The notes under the pieces were generated by a model that saw only the letters and a program-made list of their open reading frames with translations, did not search any database and was not told the origin of the DNA. This document shows positions 27,756 to 36,509 of a stretch of 53,277 nucleotides of DNA, in pieces. The stretch is from Granulicella sp. S190. GTDB taxonomy: Bacteria > Acidobacteriota > Terriglobia > Terriglobales > Acidobacteriaceae. Every line of letters starts with the position of its first letter. Position 1 is the first letter of the stretch. The translations under genes and the position numbers were made by a program. The stretch covers positions 354,813 to 408,089 of the forward strand of contig NZ_LMUD01000016.1 of assembly GCF_009766095.1 (NCBI RefSeq), written 5' to 3'.

Positions 27756-27773
27756 AGACGTCATATGTCGTAT
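27756..27773. promoter_or_regulatory. Candidate TetR operator, site 2
   Basis: AGACGTCATATGTCGTAT abuts the AGGAG ribosome site (27774-27778) of the azoreductase gene. The left half matches the reverse complement of the right half at 7 of 9 positions. A repressor here would block transcription of the downstream gene. Confidence 0.6.
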
Positions 27774-27786
27774 AGGAGATCTTGCT

Positions 27787-28416
27787 ATGCCCACTTTACT
27801 TGTTTTGAACTCCAGCCCCTTTGTTGAAACCTCCGTCTCTCGCGGGTTGACCAGTGAATATGTTGAGAGCTGGAAGACGGCGAATCCGAGCGGTACGGTA
27901 GTGTTTCGCGACCTGACAGCCAGCAGTTTAAAGACGATCGATGCAGCGTGGGTCGGTGCTGCGTATACCTCGAAGGATGCCCGTACGGCGGAGCAGAAGG
28001 AGGCGCTTGCAACTTCGGAGACGCTGCTTGCGGAGCTGAGGGCGGCGGATGAGTATGTTCTGGGCGTGCCGATGCATAACTTCTCGGTGCCTGCGGTGCT
28101 GAAACTTTGGATCGACCAGATTGCGCGAGTCAATGAGACGTTCAGTTATGCCGACGGCTCGCCGAAGGGCTTGCTGGCAGGGAAGAAGGCTACGTTCCTG
28201 GTGGCTTCGGGCGGAGCTTATGACGCTGGAACGGTGATGGCTTCGTACAACTTTGTGGAGCCTTACCTGCGGACGGTGTTCGGGTTTCTTGGCGTGACGG
28301 ATACGAACTTCCTGTCAGCTGGCGGCGCATCGGCGTTGATGTATGGAAAGATCGATCGCGCGACGTTCCTGCAGCCGCACTTCGAGACGATTCGTTCGCA
28401 GTTTGTGACGGCTTAG
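27787..28416 (+). CDS. FMN-dependent NADH-azoreductase (AzoR-like)
   Basis: The 209-residue flavodoxin-fold enzyme reduces quinones and azo bonds with NADH. The N terminus TLLVLNSSPFVETSVSR is the FMN-phosphate loop, VLGVPMHNFSVPAVLKLWID is the family's flavin/active-site signature, and FLVASGGAYDAGT is the second FMN contact. AGGAG lies eight bases before the ATG. It is divergent from the TetR gene and almost surely under its control; the likely role is detoxification of quinones or other electrophiles. It ends before a strong terminator, so it is a single-gene unit. Confidence 0.93.
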   Translation: MPTLLVLNSSPFVETSVSRGLTSEYVESWKTANPSGTVVFRDLTASSLKTIDAAWVGAAYTSKDARTAEQKEALATSETLLAELRAADEYVLGVPMHNFSVPAVLKLWIDQIARVNETFSYADGSPKGLLAGKKATFLVASGGAYDAGTVMASYNFVEPYLRTVFGFLGVTDTNFLSAGGASALMYGKIDRATFLQPHFETIRSQFVTA

Positions 28417-28464
28417 GCGGATTCGTTTGTGGATAAATATTGATTGATTGAAGGTGCTGGTGGG

Positions 28465-28497
28465 AAGAGGCGGCTTATCTGGCCGCCTCTTTTCTTT
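28465..28497. terminator. Rho-independent terminator between convergent genes
   Basis: AAGAGGCGGC (28465-28474) pairs perfectly with GCCGCCTCTT (28482-28491), loop TTATCTG, followed by TTTCTTTT. Confidence 0.85.
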
Positions 28498-28506
28498 TGG
28501 TGTGGG

Positions 28507-28947
28507 CTAGACGCGGTGGTGGTCGGGGCGCCAGGTGACGATGGCTTCTTTGATGGCCTTGGGCGCCATGTTTTTGGTGAGGGCGCGGTGGGCGAGGTCG
28601 GGGAGCTCGGCGTCGGAGGCGAAGCGGAGGGCGATGAGCTGGGGGACGGTGAACTCGTCGATGTGGGCGCGGTCGGCGGCGGGGAGGAGGGCGGCGAGAC
28701 GAAGGCGCTCTTCGAGGCGGATGACGCGGTCCTGGGCTTTGATGGCGGATCCGCGGGCGACACCGGCGATCATGAAGAGGACGAGGGCCATGACGATTCC
28801 CCAGAGATGAGTGTGTTGCCAACCGGGCCAGCTGTGGATGGTGATGTAGATGGAGAAGATGAAGTTGAGCAGAAGAAGCGGAACGATGATGAAGTGGAAG
28901 AGAGGGTAGTAGCGGGTGTGGCTCTTGAAGGTCTGCGTGGCAGGCAT
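28507..28947 (-). CDS. DUF6526-like small membrane protein
   Basis: The 146-residue protein begins MPATQTFKSHTRYYPLFHF, followed by two membrane segments (about 15-36 and 47-65) and a soluble helical C-terminal half with QDRVIRLEERLRLAALL, an IALRFASDAELPDL stretch and APKAIKEAIVTWRPDH. This order matches my recollection of the DUF6526 family; the role is unknown. The start is supported by GAGGA upstream of ATG 28947; the ORF continues further but is unlikely to be translated. It is convergent with the azoreductase gene and divergent from endonuclease IV. Confidence 0.8.
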   Translation of the reverse strand: MPATQTFKSHTRYYPLFHFIIVPLLLLNFIFSIYITIHSWPGWQHTHLWGIVMALVLFMIAGVARGSAIKAQDRVIRLEERLRLAALLPAADRAHIDEFTVPQLIALRFASDAELPDLAHRALTKNMAPKAIKEAIVTWRPDHHRV

Positions 28948-29004
28948 GGGGCGTCCTCGTTGGTGCGAAATGATGGCGGGGTCAGCATAGCACCGAAGGA
29001 GGCG

Positions 29005-29063
29005 TGTCCTGCCGGACGGGTCCGCTACGCGCGGCGCGGTCACTTCGTGACTTTTATACCTTT
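29005..29063. repeat. Dispersed intergenic repeat, copy 1
   Basis: Contains TGTCCTGCCGGACGGG, then GCGCGGTCACTTCGTGACTT and a TATACC end. The palindrome GTCACTTCGTGAC is central. Copies 2 and 3 are at 38029-38067 and 39695-39753. It lies between a divergent gene pair. Confidence 0.85.
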
Positions 29064-29099
29064 CTTACATACGAGGAAAGGGTGAGGTAGCCTTGAGGG

Positions 29100-29969
29100 A
29101 TGGCAAAGACAGCGACGAAGCGGATTGGCGTGCATGTAGGGACGGCGGGGGGAACCTGGACTGCGGTGGAACGGGCTGTGGCGGCGGGGGCGAATACGTT
29201 TCAGATTTTTTCTTCCAGTCCGCGGCAGTGGAAGGCGGCGGCGGTGAAGCCGGAGGACGCGAAGAAGATGACGGAGCTGAGGGCGAAGCATGATGTGGGG
29301 CCGGTGTCGGTGCATGCGAGTTATCTGATTAATCTGTGCAGCCAGACGGAGAGCGTGCGGGTGAATGGTGTGGCGGCGTTTCGCGGAGAGGTGGAGAGGG
29401 CGCTGGCGTTGGGGGCGGAGTACCTGGTGCTGCATCCGGGAAGTTGGAAGGGGCTAACGCGGGAGGAGGGGTTGCGGCTGGCGGCGGAGTCGATTGAGAA
29501 GGCAATTGATGGGGTGCCGTGGCAGGGGAAGAATTTTAAAATTTTGATTGAGAATACGGCGGGGGCGGAGTTTTCGCTGGGTGGGAAGCTGGAGCAGGTG
29601 GCGGAGCTGGTGGAGACGCTGAAGCCTTGTGCTCCGGTAGGGGTGTGTCTGGATACTTGCCATGTGCATGTGGCGGGGTATGACATTGTGTCTCCGGATG
29701 GATATGTGGAGACGATGAAGCTGGTGGGGGATACGGTGGGGTTCGATGCGGTGAAGGTGTGGCACTGCAACGATGCGAAGGCGGCGATGGGGTCGAAGCT
29801 GGACCGGCATGAGCATATCGGCGAGGGGACGATTGGGGCTGAGGTGTTTCGGCGGCTGCTGCATGATGAGCGGTTTGCGCATGCGGCGTTTATCGCGGAG
29901 ACGCCGGTGGATGCGCCGGGGGATGAGGCGAGGAATGTTGGCGTGTTGCGGACGCTGGCTGCGGGGTAG
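29100..29969 (+). CDS. nfo: Deoxyribonuclease IV (endonuclease IV)
   Basis: A 289-residue zinc-dependent AP endonuclease that cuts DNA 5' of abasic sites in base excision repair. The metal-binding residues are visible in order: VSVHASYLINL, LVLHPGSWKG, ILIENTAGAE, CLDTCHVHVAGYD, KVWHCNDAK, DRHEHIGEG and FIAETPVD. The N terminus RIGVHVGTAGG and length are normal for the TIM-barrel family. GAGGG directly precedes the ATG. It starts 36 bp after the dispersed repeat copy 1. The downstream gene is convergent. Confidence 0.95.
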   Translation: MAKTATKRIGVHVGTAGGTWTAVERAVAAGANTFQIFSSSPRQWKAAAVKPEDAKKMTELRAKHDVGPVSVHASYLINLCSQTESVRVNGVAAFRGEVERALALGAEYLVLHPGSWKGLTREEGLRLAAESIEKAIDGVPWQGKNFKILIENTAGAEFSLGGKLEQVAELVETLKPCAPVGVCLDTCHVHVAGYDIVSPDGYVETMKLVGDTVGFDAVKVWHCNDAKAAMGSKLDRHEHIGEGTIGAEVFRRLLHDERFAHAAFIAETPVDAPGDEARNVGVLRTLAAG

Positions 29970-29983
29970 ATCGGTGCTTATGG

Positions 29984-31363
29984 TCAGGCGCTGAAGAGGG
30001 TGGTGTCGAGGAACTGGTTGCGGAATTTTCCTTGTGGGTCGTGGTGGTTGAGGAGGGTTTTGTAGTCGGGCATTTTGGCGTAGCTGGCCTGGATGGTTGC
30101 CGGTGGGATGGTGAAGACTTTGGCCCAGTGGGGGCGGGGATTGAAGGGCGCGAGCCTGGCTTCGATGAGGGGTAGGATCTGTTGGACGGCGTCCCACTCG
30201 GGCTTCCAGGTGAAGTGGATGGCGAGGGAGGGGCGCTGGTAGGCCATGCTGAGCCAGAGGTTGTCGGCGGCGATGGTGCGGAGCTCGGTGATGAAGAGGT
30301 GCGGGGTGATCTTGTCGTGGAGCTCTTCGACGGCGAGGATGGCCTCGTAGGCGTGCTCGCGGGGGACGAAGTACTCGGTTTGGATTTCGGCGCCGCTGCT
30401 GGGGACGAAGTTGAGTTTGAAGTGGGGAAGGCGCTCGTACCAGGGGCCTGGGACTCCGAGCTGTTCGGTGCAGGCTTCGGCGACGTGACCGGGGACGGGG
30501 TGGAGTTTTTGCGTGGCTTGTTTTGCGCCGAAGAACTCTGGCGCGAAGGCGACGGAGGTGATGCCGGGTTCGAGGCGGCGCTTGATCCAGACCTGGTTGG
30601 CGCGATGGTTCTCCCATGTGGTGAAGAGGCTGACGCTGTAGCCGCTGAGGAAGATTTCGTCGAGGTGCTTTTCCAGTTGCGAGAAGGAGAGGTTCTCGTA
30701 GACGACCTGCGCGACCTGGAAGGTGGGAATGATATCGAGCGTGGTTTTGGTGACTATGCCGAGGCCGCCGAGGTTGACGACTGCGCCTAGAAAGCGGTCG
30801 CCGTCTTTGGCGCGGGAGAGGGTGTGGAGGGAGCCGTCGGCGGTGACGAACTCGAGGGCAGAGACGATGGTTGCGAGGTTGCCGTTGTTGCTGCCGGAGC
30901 CGTGGGTGGCGGTGGCGCATGCTCCGATGACGGAGACGTGAGGGAGCGAGGCGAGGTTGTGGACGGCGAAGCCCTGCGCGTCGAGGATGGGGGCGAGCTT
31001 GCCGTAGGTGACGCCTGCGCCGACGGTGACGGTGCGGGCCTTGGCGTCGATGTCGATAGAGTCGAGTTGCTTGAGGGAGATCTGCGCGTGGGTGCTGTCG
31101 GCGATGGCGTTGAAGGAGTGGCCGCGGCCGAGGGCGCGAAGCTTGTCGCAGCTCTTGACGATGTGCTGAACCTCTTCGGTGGTCTTGGGCTGGTAGAGGG
31201 TGTCGGTGTGGAAGGTGAGGTTACCGGCCCAGTTAGTGCGGGGGGCGGTCTGGTGGGCTGCTTGTTCGAGAGTCTGCTGGGCGGTTTCGGCGGAGACGAA
31301 GCGGGAGAGCATGGTTCCGGTAAGGATAGAGCAGGAGCCCTTGAGGAATTGTCTTTTGTCCAT
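29984..31363 (-). CDS. Exported FAD-linked alditol oxidase-like protein
   Basis: The 459-residue protein has a Tat-like start (MDKRQFLKGS, hydrophobic core, SAETA) and a VAO-type FAD domain: LRALGRGHSFNAIAD (His82, the likely covalent FAD site), ISLKQLDSIDID, VTVGAGVTYGKLAP and VIGACATATHGSGSNNGNLA. The C-terminal half, ending near RPHWAKVFTIP, matches the ALO/AldO group, which oxidises terminal alcohols of sugar alcohols or sugar lactones and makes H2O2. The motif arrangement fits AldO (xylitol or sorbitol oxidase) better than gulonolactone oxidases, but the substrate is a guess. The start at 31363 gives the signal sequence; the frame is open to 31426. It is convergent with nfo, 14 bp away. 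Confidence 0.85.
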   Translation of the reverse strand: MDKRQFLKGSCSILTGTMLSRFVSAETAQQTLEQAAHQTAPRTNWAGNLTFHTDTLYQPKTTEEVQHIVKSCDKLRALGRGHSFNAIADSTHAQISLKQLDSIDIDAKARTVTVGAGVTYGKLAPILDAQGFAVHNLASLPHVSVIGACATATHGSGSNNGNLATIVSALEFVTADGSLHTLSRAKDGDRFLGAVVNLGGLGIVTKTTLDIIPTFQVAQVVYENLSFSQLEKHLDEIFLSGYSVSLFTTWENHRANQVWIKRRLEPGITSVAFAPEFFGAKQATQKLHPVPGHVAEACTEQLGVPGPWYERLPHFKLNFVPSSGAEIQTEYFVPREHAYEAILAVEELHDKITPHLFITELRTIAADNLWLSMAYQRPSLAIHFTWKPEWDAVQQILPLIEARLAPFNPRPHWAKVFTIPPATIQASYAKMPDYKTLLNHHDPQGKFRNQFLDTTLFSA

Positions 31364-31491
31364 TGTGTACGCTCGCTTCGGTTTCGGTTCGTGAATCATA
31401 TTAGAGATCCGGCATGCGCGACACAATTACGAATCTTTGGGCGAGCACTGTGATTACTTTCAGGTGGATGAGCTGCGAGTGGCCCATTCCC

Positions 31492-32061
31492 TCAATAGAT
31501 TCCCGGTAGAAGACGGCTCGTCTTGCTGCTGTACTCCACATACGTCGCGCCGAATGCCTTCGTCAACGCTATTTCTTCAACATGGATCCGATAGATCAGG
31601 GCGGCGGTGGGAAAGACCAACATGATCGCGAGGCTTATCCAGTTGCGCTCAAAGATTCCAATTGCGGCGAAGATCAGCAGCATGCCTGTGTACGAAGGAT
31701 GCCGTGCCCATCGAAACAAGCCCGTCGTGCGCAGGGTCTGTGTCGAGTGGATGGCGACGTTTGTACTGAAGGAAAGCCCGAGGGTCAAGACTGCGGTCCA
31801 ACGAATCGCCAGTCCCGCCAGCATCAATACCAACGCGGCCACCCTGGACCAATGCGCCCCATCCGGCATCGCGTACGTTTGTAAACTGCTGCACCACATT
31901 GCCGCCCAGATGGAGCCGAAGATTGCGATCAGCAAGAGCGGCAACGAGCCGCGATCCTGAACCGTGCCGCTGCGACGACTGGTACGTGTCACGACCTGAA
32001 GCAGAAGCTCGGACGAGACCCATATCCAATAAAGTACGACGTACAGTTTCGATAGGCTCAT
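31492..32061 (-). CDS. Isoprenylcysteine carboxyl methyltransferase-like (ICMT/PEMT family) membrane protein
   Basis: The 189-residue protein has several membrane segments and the ICMT-family C-terminal signature: LRTTGLFRWARHPSYTGMLL then RIHVEEIALTKAFGATYVEY, with the conserved RHPxY and E-E residues used for S-adenosylmethionine binding. Bacterial members of this family are mostly uncharacterised; true prenylcysteine methylation is not expected, and a lipid or small-molecule methyl acceptor is more likely. It lies on the same strand and upstream of the alditol oxidase-like gene (128 bp to its chosen start), so they could be co-transcribed, but no functional link is evident. Confidence 0.85.
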   Translation of the reverse strand: MSLSKLYVVLYWIWVSSELLLQVVTRTSRRSGTVQDRGSLPLLLIAIFGSIWAAMWCSSLQTYAMPDGAHWSRVAALVLMLAGLAIRWTAVLTLGLSFSTNVAIHSTQTLRTTGLFRWARHPSYTGMLLIFAAIGIFERNWISLAIMLVFPTAALIYRIHVEEIALTKAFGATYVEYSSKTSRLLPGIY

Positions 32062-32207
32062 GGCGTCCTCAGAGATCTGTCGATGGCGTGACTTTACCTG
32101 ACCGTGCTCTCTTATGCACTATGCTGTTCGATTGTTGCCGTCTGATTCCTCGCGATAGGGTATGGCCGGGTTGGTTTGGGGCGGCTGTTGTTGATGGAGC
32201 TCTGACA

Positions 32208-33800
32208 CTATTGTGCGGTGGATTTGGGGTTTGTCCAGGCCTGGTTGAGGAAGAGGAAGCGGTCGCGATGATCGTCGGGGCGGGCTTGGGAGTTTGCGTC
32301 GAGGTGCATGACCTGCCAGTTTCCGGGTGCGTTGTAGGTGGGCCAGACGGGGAGGCCCGGGCCGTTGGGGTCGCCAGTGCGTGCGAAGTTGGTCCAGTAG
32401 GCGCCGATCTGGTCGGAGAGCTTGCGGTCTTCGGGGCGCCAGACGGCTACGTTGCGGGAGTCGAGGGTGCTGAAGACGTACTCGATATCGTCGGAGTGGA
32501 AGGCCCCGAGTGCGGCGGCGTGGTACTTGTCGCCGGGGGAGCCGAGGTCGAGAGAGTAGCGATAGACGGGGGATTTTCCGGTATCGACGTGGGCTTCGAG
32601 CCAGCGCCAGGTGGAGAAGGTGATGAAGCGCGCGCCAGCGTAGTCGCCTGCGGAGCGCTGGGCCTCTTCGTCGGTGGTGGCGGGGTAGACGGAGAGAAAC
32701 TTCTCGGCGTCGGGGCCAAACTCGAGCTTTGCCAGAGAGGTGAAGGATGCGGCGGTCGGTTTGGTGTGAGCGAAGATGACGGTGCCGCGGTCTTCGTCGG
32801 CATTCCAACCCGCGAGGAGCGGGATGTGGGCCTGCTTGCCAGCGGCGAAGATGTTGGGCACGGAGTCGGGCAGGAAGTAGCCGTCTACGTCGGGCTCGAA
32901 GTGCGGCGGGGGAGGATCGCTTTTGGCGGTGGCGCCTTTGAGGATATCGTCGACGGAGAGCTTGCGGAGGGCGGCGAGGCTGGTGGTGCCGTAGGCAGAC
33001 TGAGCGAATTGGGAGTCGGTTGTTTCGCGGGCCTCGCGGGTCTGATAGCCGAGACCGCGGAAGGCTCCGCCGCTCTCGCCGATGGCTTTGGAGATGAGGT
33101 CTTTAGTGAGGGGAGAGGCCATCTGAGAGCTGACGGAGAAGGAGCCTGCGGACTCGCCGAAGATGGTGATGTTATTTGGGTCACCTCCGAAGGCTTTGAT
33201 GTTTTGTTTGACCCAGGCGATGGCGGCGGCCTGGTCGAGGAGGCCGTAGTTACCGGAGGCGTGGTGGGGCGACTCAGCAGTGAGCTCGGGATGCACGAAG
33301 AAGCCGAAGATGCCGAGGCGATAGTTCATGGAGACGACTATGACGTTGCGGTGGGCGAGGAACTGCCCGTCCTGACGGTTCTCGGAGGTACTGCCTGCGC
33401 GGTAGCCGCCGCCGTAGATCCAGACCATGACGGGCAGGGTGCCGGGGCGGGCGTTGGCGGGGGTCCAGACGTTGAGGGTGAGGCAGTCTTCGCTGGGGCC
33501 GGGGTCGTGAAAGGTCATGTCGTCGTAGCCCGAGGACTGGATGCAGTGAGGACCGAAGTCTTTTGCGGAGCGAGTGCCGCTCCATTTGGCGGCGGGTTGC
33601 GGCGACTGCCAGCGGAGGCCGCCGATGGGAGGTGCGGCGAAGGGGATTCCTTTGAAGGCGATCACCTTCTGGTCGGTGGTGAGGGCTCCTTGTACTTTGC
33701 CCTTGTCGGTTTTGACGCGCAGCGGGTTTGCAGCGTGTGCTGCGGCGGAAGATAACAGGATTGCAGCAGACAGAAAGACCTTCGAGGGGCACCAGGGCAT
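32208..33800 (-). CDS. Secreted type B carboxylesterase
   Basis: The 530-residue protein is an exported alpha/beta hydrolase of the carboxylesterase/lipase type B family. The start MPWCPSKVFLSAAILLSS gives a signal peptide (cleavage near AHAAN). Features in order: IAFKGIPFAAPPIGGLRWQ, SEDCLTLNVWTP, VMVWIYGGGYRAGS (oxyanion hole), the nucleophile elbow FGESAGSFSVS, a Glu in NADEDRGT, and the catalytic His in GAFHSDDIEYVF. The open frame runs hundreds of codons further upstream, antisense to leuS; that part is not believable. A long antisense ORF on the plus strand is also spurious. It is divergent from leuS. Natural substrate unknown. Confidence 0.92.
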   Translation of the reverse strand: MPWCPSKVFLSAAILLSSAAAHAANPLRVKTDKGKVQGALTTDQKVIAFKGIPFAAPPIGGLRWQSPQPAAKWSGTRSAKDFGPHCIQSSGYDDMTFHDPGPSEDCLTLNVWTPANARPGTLPVMVWIYGGGYRAGSTSENRQDGQFLAHRNVIVVSMNYRLGIFGFFVHPELTAESPHHASGNYGLLDQAAAIAWVKQNIKAFGGDPNNITIFGESAGSFSVSSQMASPLTKDLISKAIGESGGAFRGLGYQTREARETTDSQFAQSAYGTTSLAALRKLSVDDILKGATAKSDPPPPHFEPDVDGYFLPDSVPNIFAAGKQAHIPLLAGWNADEDRGTVIFAHTKPTAASFTSLAKLEFGPDAEKFLSVYPATTDEEAQRSAGDYAGARFITFSTWRWLEAHVDTGKSPVYRYSLDLGSPGDKYHAAALGAFHSDDIEYVFSTLDSRNVAVWRPEDRKLSDQIGAYWTNFARTGDPNGPGLPVWPTYNAPGNWQVMHLDANSQARPDDHRDRFLFLNQAWTNPKSTAQ

Positions 33801-33887
33801 GAAACTTCTCCGCTGCCAAATTATCACGGGCTTTGGAGTGGGTGTTGGCGCGCTGGTGGGTGCGAGGTTGGGCGGGGTGCGGACGGG

Positions 33888-33893
33888 TACAAT
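33888..33893 (+). promoter_or_regulatory. Candidate -10 element of leuS
   Basis: TACAAT lies nine bases before the leuS ATG. No good -35 box at normal spacing was found. If used, the 5' leader would be only about 3 nt. Confidence 0.4.
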
Positions 33894-33902
33894 GAGAGGA
33901 GT

Positions 33903-36509
33903 ATGCCAGAGACACGAACGAGCGAAATGAGCGGGAAAACCGCGAGTATTGACGAAAATTCTTCTGCTGCGGAGTTGAACCAGCCGCAGCGGTACAGCCC
34001 GGCTGAGATTGAGCCGAAGTGGCAGGCCTTGTGGGATGCGGATGCGTCGTTGTATGCGGCGGAGGGGCATGACTCGGGGAAGCCAAAGTACTACTGCCTG
34101 GAGATGTTGCCGTATCCGAGCGGGAAGCTGCACATGGGGCATGTGCGGAACTATGCGATTGGTGATGCGCTGGCGCGGCATATGTGGATGCGCGGGTTCA
34201 ACGTGCTGCACCCGATGGGATGGGATGCGTTTGGGTTGCCGGCTGAGAATGCGGCGCTGAAGAATGGCGTGCCGCCGCGGGAGTGGACGCTCTCGAACAT
34301 TGCGGCGATGCGGAAGCAGATGCAGCGGATGGGCTATAGCTACGACTGGGCGACCGAGGTGACGACTTGTCTGCCGGACTATTACCGGTGGAACCAGTGG
34401 TTCTTTTTGAAGATGTTCGAGAAGGGGCTGGCGTACCGGAAGAAGAGCAAGGTGAACTGGTGTCCGGATTGCCAGACTGTGCTGGCCAATGAGCAGGTGA
34501 TTGGCGGGCGCTGCTGGAGGCATGAGGATACAGTTGTTGAACAGCGAGATCTGACGCAGTGGTTTTTGCGGATTACGAAGTATGCGGATGAGCTGCTGGA
34601 CGGGCTGGAGAAGCTGCAGGGTTGGCCGGAGAAGGTCCGGACCATGCAGCGGAACTGGATTGGGCGAAGCGAAGGGGCGCATGTTGATTTCGCTGTTGTC
34701 AGTTCTCAAGGTTCAGATGCGACGCCTTTGAAGATCACCGTGTTTACGACGCGGGTGGATACGATCTTTGGGGCGACGTCGGTGCAGCTTGCGCCGGAGC
34801 ATGCGGTGTCGAAGGCGTTTGCGCTGGAGGACGATGCGCTGCGGGTGCAGATCGAGGAGTTGCTGGAGCAGCAGAAGAAGGCTCGCGAGACCGATGCGCT
34901 GGGTGCGATTGAAAAGCACGGGGTGTTTACGGGGCGGTTTGCGGTGAATCCGTTCAACGGGGAGCGAGTGCCGATCTGGGTGGCGAATTATATTCTGGCG
35001 GACTATGGGACGGGCGCGATTATGAGCGTGCCGGCGCATGATGAGCGAGACTTCGAGTTTGCGCAGAAGTATGGGCTGCCGGTGCGGCGGGTCATTGCTC
35101 CTGTGGTTGATACAAAAAGCGCCGCGGGCTCTGATGCAAATGATCTGGTGCTGCCCTATCTCGCGGAAAAAGAGGCGGTACTGATTGATTCCGGCGAGTG
35201 GACCGGACTGGGATGCGTGGCGGCGCAGGAGGAGATGGCTGCGTTTGCGAAGGCGAAGGGATTTGGTACTCCTACGGTTACGTATCGGTTGAAGGACTGG
35301 GGCGTCAGCCGGCAGAGGTATTGGGGGACGCCAATTCCGATGGTGTATTGCGATAAGTGCTCGCCGGGAGAGCCGTTGCCGGTGGCTGAGAGCGAGCTGC
35401 CGATTTTGCTGCCGGAGCAGATCGATATTACGCAGACGAACGGGTCGCCGCTGGGGCGGGTGCCGGAGTTTGTGAATGCGAAGTGCCCGAAGTGCGGTGG
35501 CGTGGCGCGACGAGAGACGGACACGATGGATACGTTCGTCGATTCGAGCTGGTACTTCTACCGGTATACGGATGCGAAGAACTCTGCTGCTCCGTTTGAC
35601 AGCGACAAGGCGAACTACTGGTTTCCGATCGATCAGTACATCGGCGGGGTGGAGCATGCGATTCTGCATTTGATCTACTCGCGGTTCTGGACGAAGGTGA
35701 TGCGGGATCTTGGTTTGGTCAAGAACGATGAGCCTGCGGAGCGGCTGTTTACGCAAGGGATGGTGATCAAAGACGGGGCGAAGATGTCGAAGTCGAAGGG
35801 CAATGTGGTGAGCCCGGACTTGATGATCGAGCGGTATGGGGCGGATGCGACGAGGATGTATTCGCTGTTTGCAGCTCCGCCGGATCGTGACCTGGAGTGG
35901 CAGGAAGAGGGTGTTGCGGGGATCTCGCGGTTTTTGAGTAAGGTCTACCGGTTGACGATGAAGTTTTCCAGTGTTGCTCGCGCGAAGGGAGTTGCGACGG
36001 GGCCGAAGGATCAGGCTTTGCTGCGGCGGTTGCATCAGACGATTGCGAAGATCACGCAGGACTTCGATGGTCGGTGGCACTTCAATACTTCGATCTCTTC
36101 GATCATGATTCTGGTGAATGAGATTACGGCGAACGAGGCGGCGATGGATGCGGGAGAGGTATCTCCTGCGGCTGTGGCAGAGGTGTTTCGCGGGTTGATC
36201 TTGATGCTGGCTCCGTTTGCGCCGTTCTTTGCGGCGGAGATGTGGGAGCAGCTTGGCGGCGAGGGCGTGGTGTTTCGCACGGCATGGCCGGTGGTGGATG
36301 AGGAGCTTGCGCGCGAGGCGGAGGCTGAGATTCCAGTGCAGGTGAACGGCAAGCTGGTGACGGTGGTGAAGGTGCCGGTGGGGAGCGATGAGGCTACGGT
36401 GAAGGCCGCGGCTTTGGCTGATCCTAAGGTGATCGCGCGGATTGAAGGCAAGATGGTGGTGAAGGTGATCGTGGTGCCGGGTAAGCTTGTGAATCTCGTG
36501 GTGAAGTAG
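33903..36509 (+). CDS. leuS: Leucyl-tRNA synthetase
   Basis: The 868-residue class Ia synthetase charges tRNA-Leu and edits mischarged products. The HIGH-type motif is in YPSGKLHMGHVRNY (about residues 72-85), the KMSKS loop is KMSKSKGNVV (about 626), and the CP1 editing domain with FTTRVDTIFGATS and VPAHDERDFEFA lies between them. Zinc-like cysteines appear in NWCPDC and AKCPKCGG. Length is normal. AGGAG precedes ATG 33903; a second ATG nine codons in also has a purine-rich upstream. The stop overlaps the start of an unknown membrane protein gene. Confidence 0.97.
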   Translation: MPETRTSEMSGKTASIDENSSAAELNQPQRYSPAEIEPKWQALWDADASLYAAEGHDSGKPKYYCLEMLPYPSGKLHMGHVRNYAIGDALARHMWMRGFNVLHPMGWDAFGLPAENAALKNGVPPREWTLSNIAAMRKQMQRMGYSYDWATEVTTCLPDYYRWNQWFFLKMFEKGLAYRKKSKVNWCPDCQTVLANEQVIGGRCWRHEDTVVEQRDLTQWFLRITKYADELLDGLEKLQGWPEKVRTMQRNWIGRSEGAHVDFAVVSSQGSDATPLKITVFTTRVDTIFGATSVQLAPEHAVSKAFALEDDALRVQIEELLEQQKKARETDALGAIEKHGVFTGRFAVNPFNGERVPIWVANYILADYGTGAIMSVPAHDERDFEFAQKYGLPVRRVIAPVVDTKSAAGSDANDLVLPYLAEKEAVLIDSGEWTGLGCVAAQEEMAAFAKAKGFGTPTVTYRLKDWGVSRQRYWGTPIPMVYCDKCSPGEPLPVAESELPILLPEQIDITQTNGSPLGRVPEFVNAKCPKCGGVARRETDTMDTFVDSSWYFYRYTDAKNSAAPFDSDKANYWFPIDQYIGGVEHAILHLIYSRFWTKVMRDLGLVKNDEPAERLFTQGMVIKDGAKMSKSKGNVVSPDLMIERYGADATRMYSLFAAPPDRDLEWQEEGVAGISRFLSKVYRLTMKFSSVARAKGVATGPKDQALLRRLHQTIAKITQDFDGRWHFNTSISSIMILVNEITANEAAMDAGEVSPAAVAEVFRGLILMLAPFAPFFAAEMWEQLGGEGVVFRTAWPVVDEELAREAEAEIPVQVNGKLVTVVKVPVGSDEATVKAAALADPKVIARIEGKMVVKVIVVPGKLVNLVVK

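Noticed and set aside
29454..30920. 488-codon minus-strand ORF rich in Arg, His and Pro
   Set aside because: Overlaps nfo and the alditol-oxidase-like gene in another frame; a composition artefact.
31899..33755. 618-codon ORF on the plus strand opposite the carboxylesterase
   Set aside because: It is Gly/Val/Glu-rich, shows no domain, and the opposite strand carries a full type B carboxylesterase with catalytic residues. Long antisense frames are common at this GC content.
32208..34709. 833-codon reading of the carboxylesterase with a long N-terminal extension
   Set aside because: The extension is antisense to leuS and lacks homology; MPWCPSKVFL at 33800 gives a proper signal peptide.
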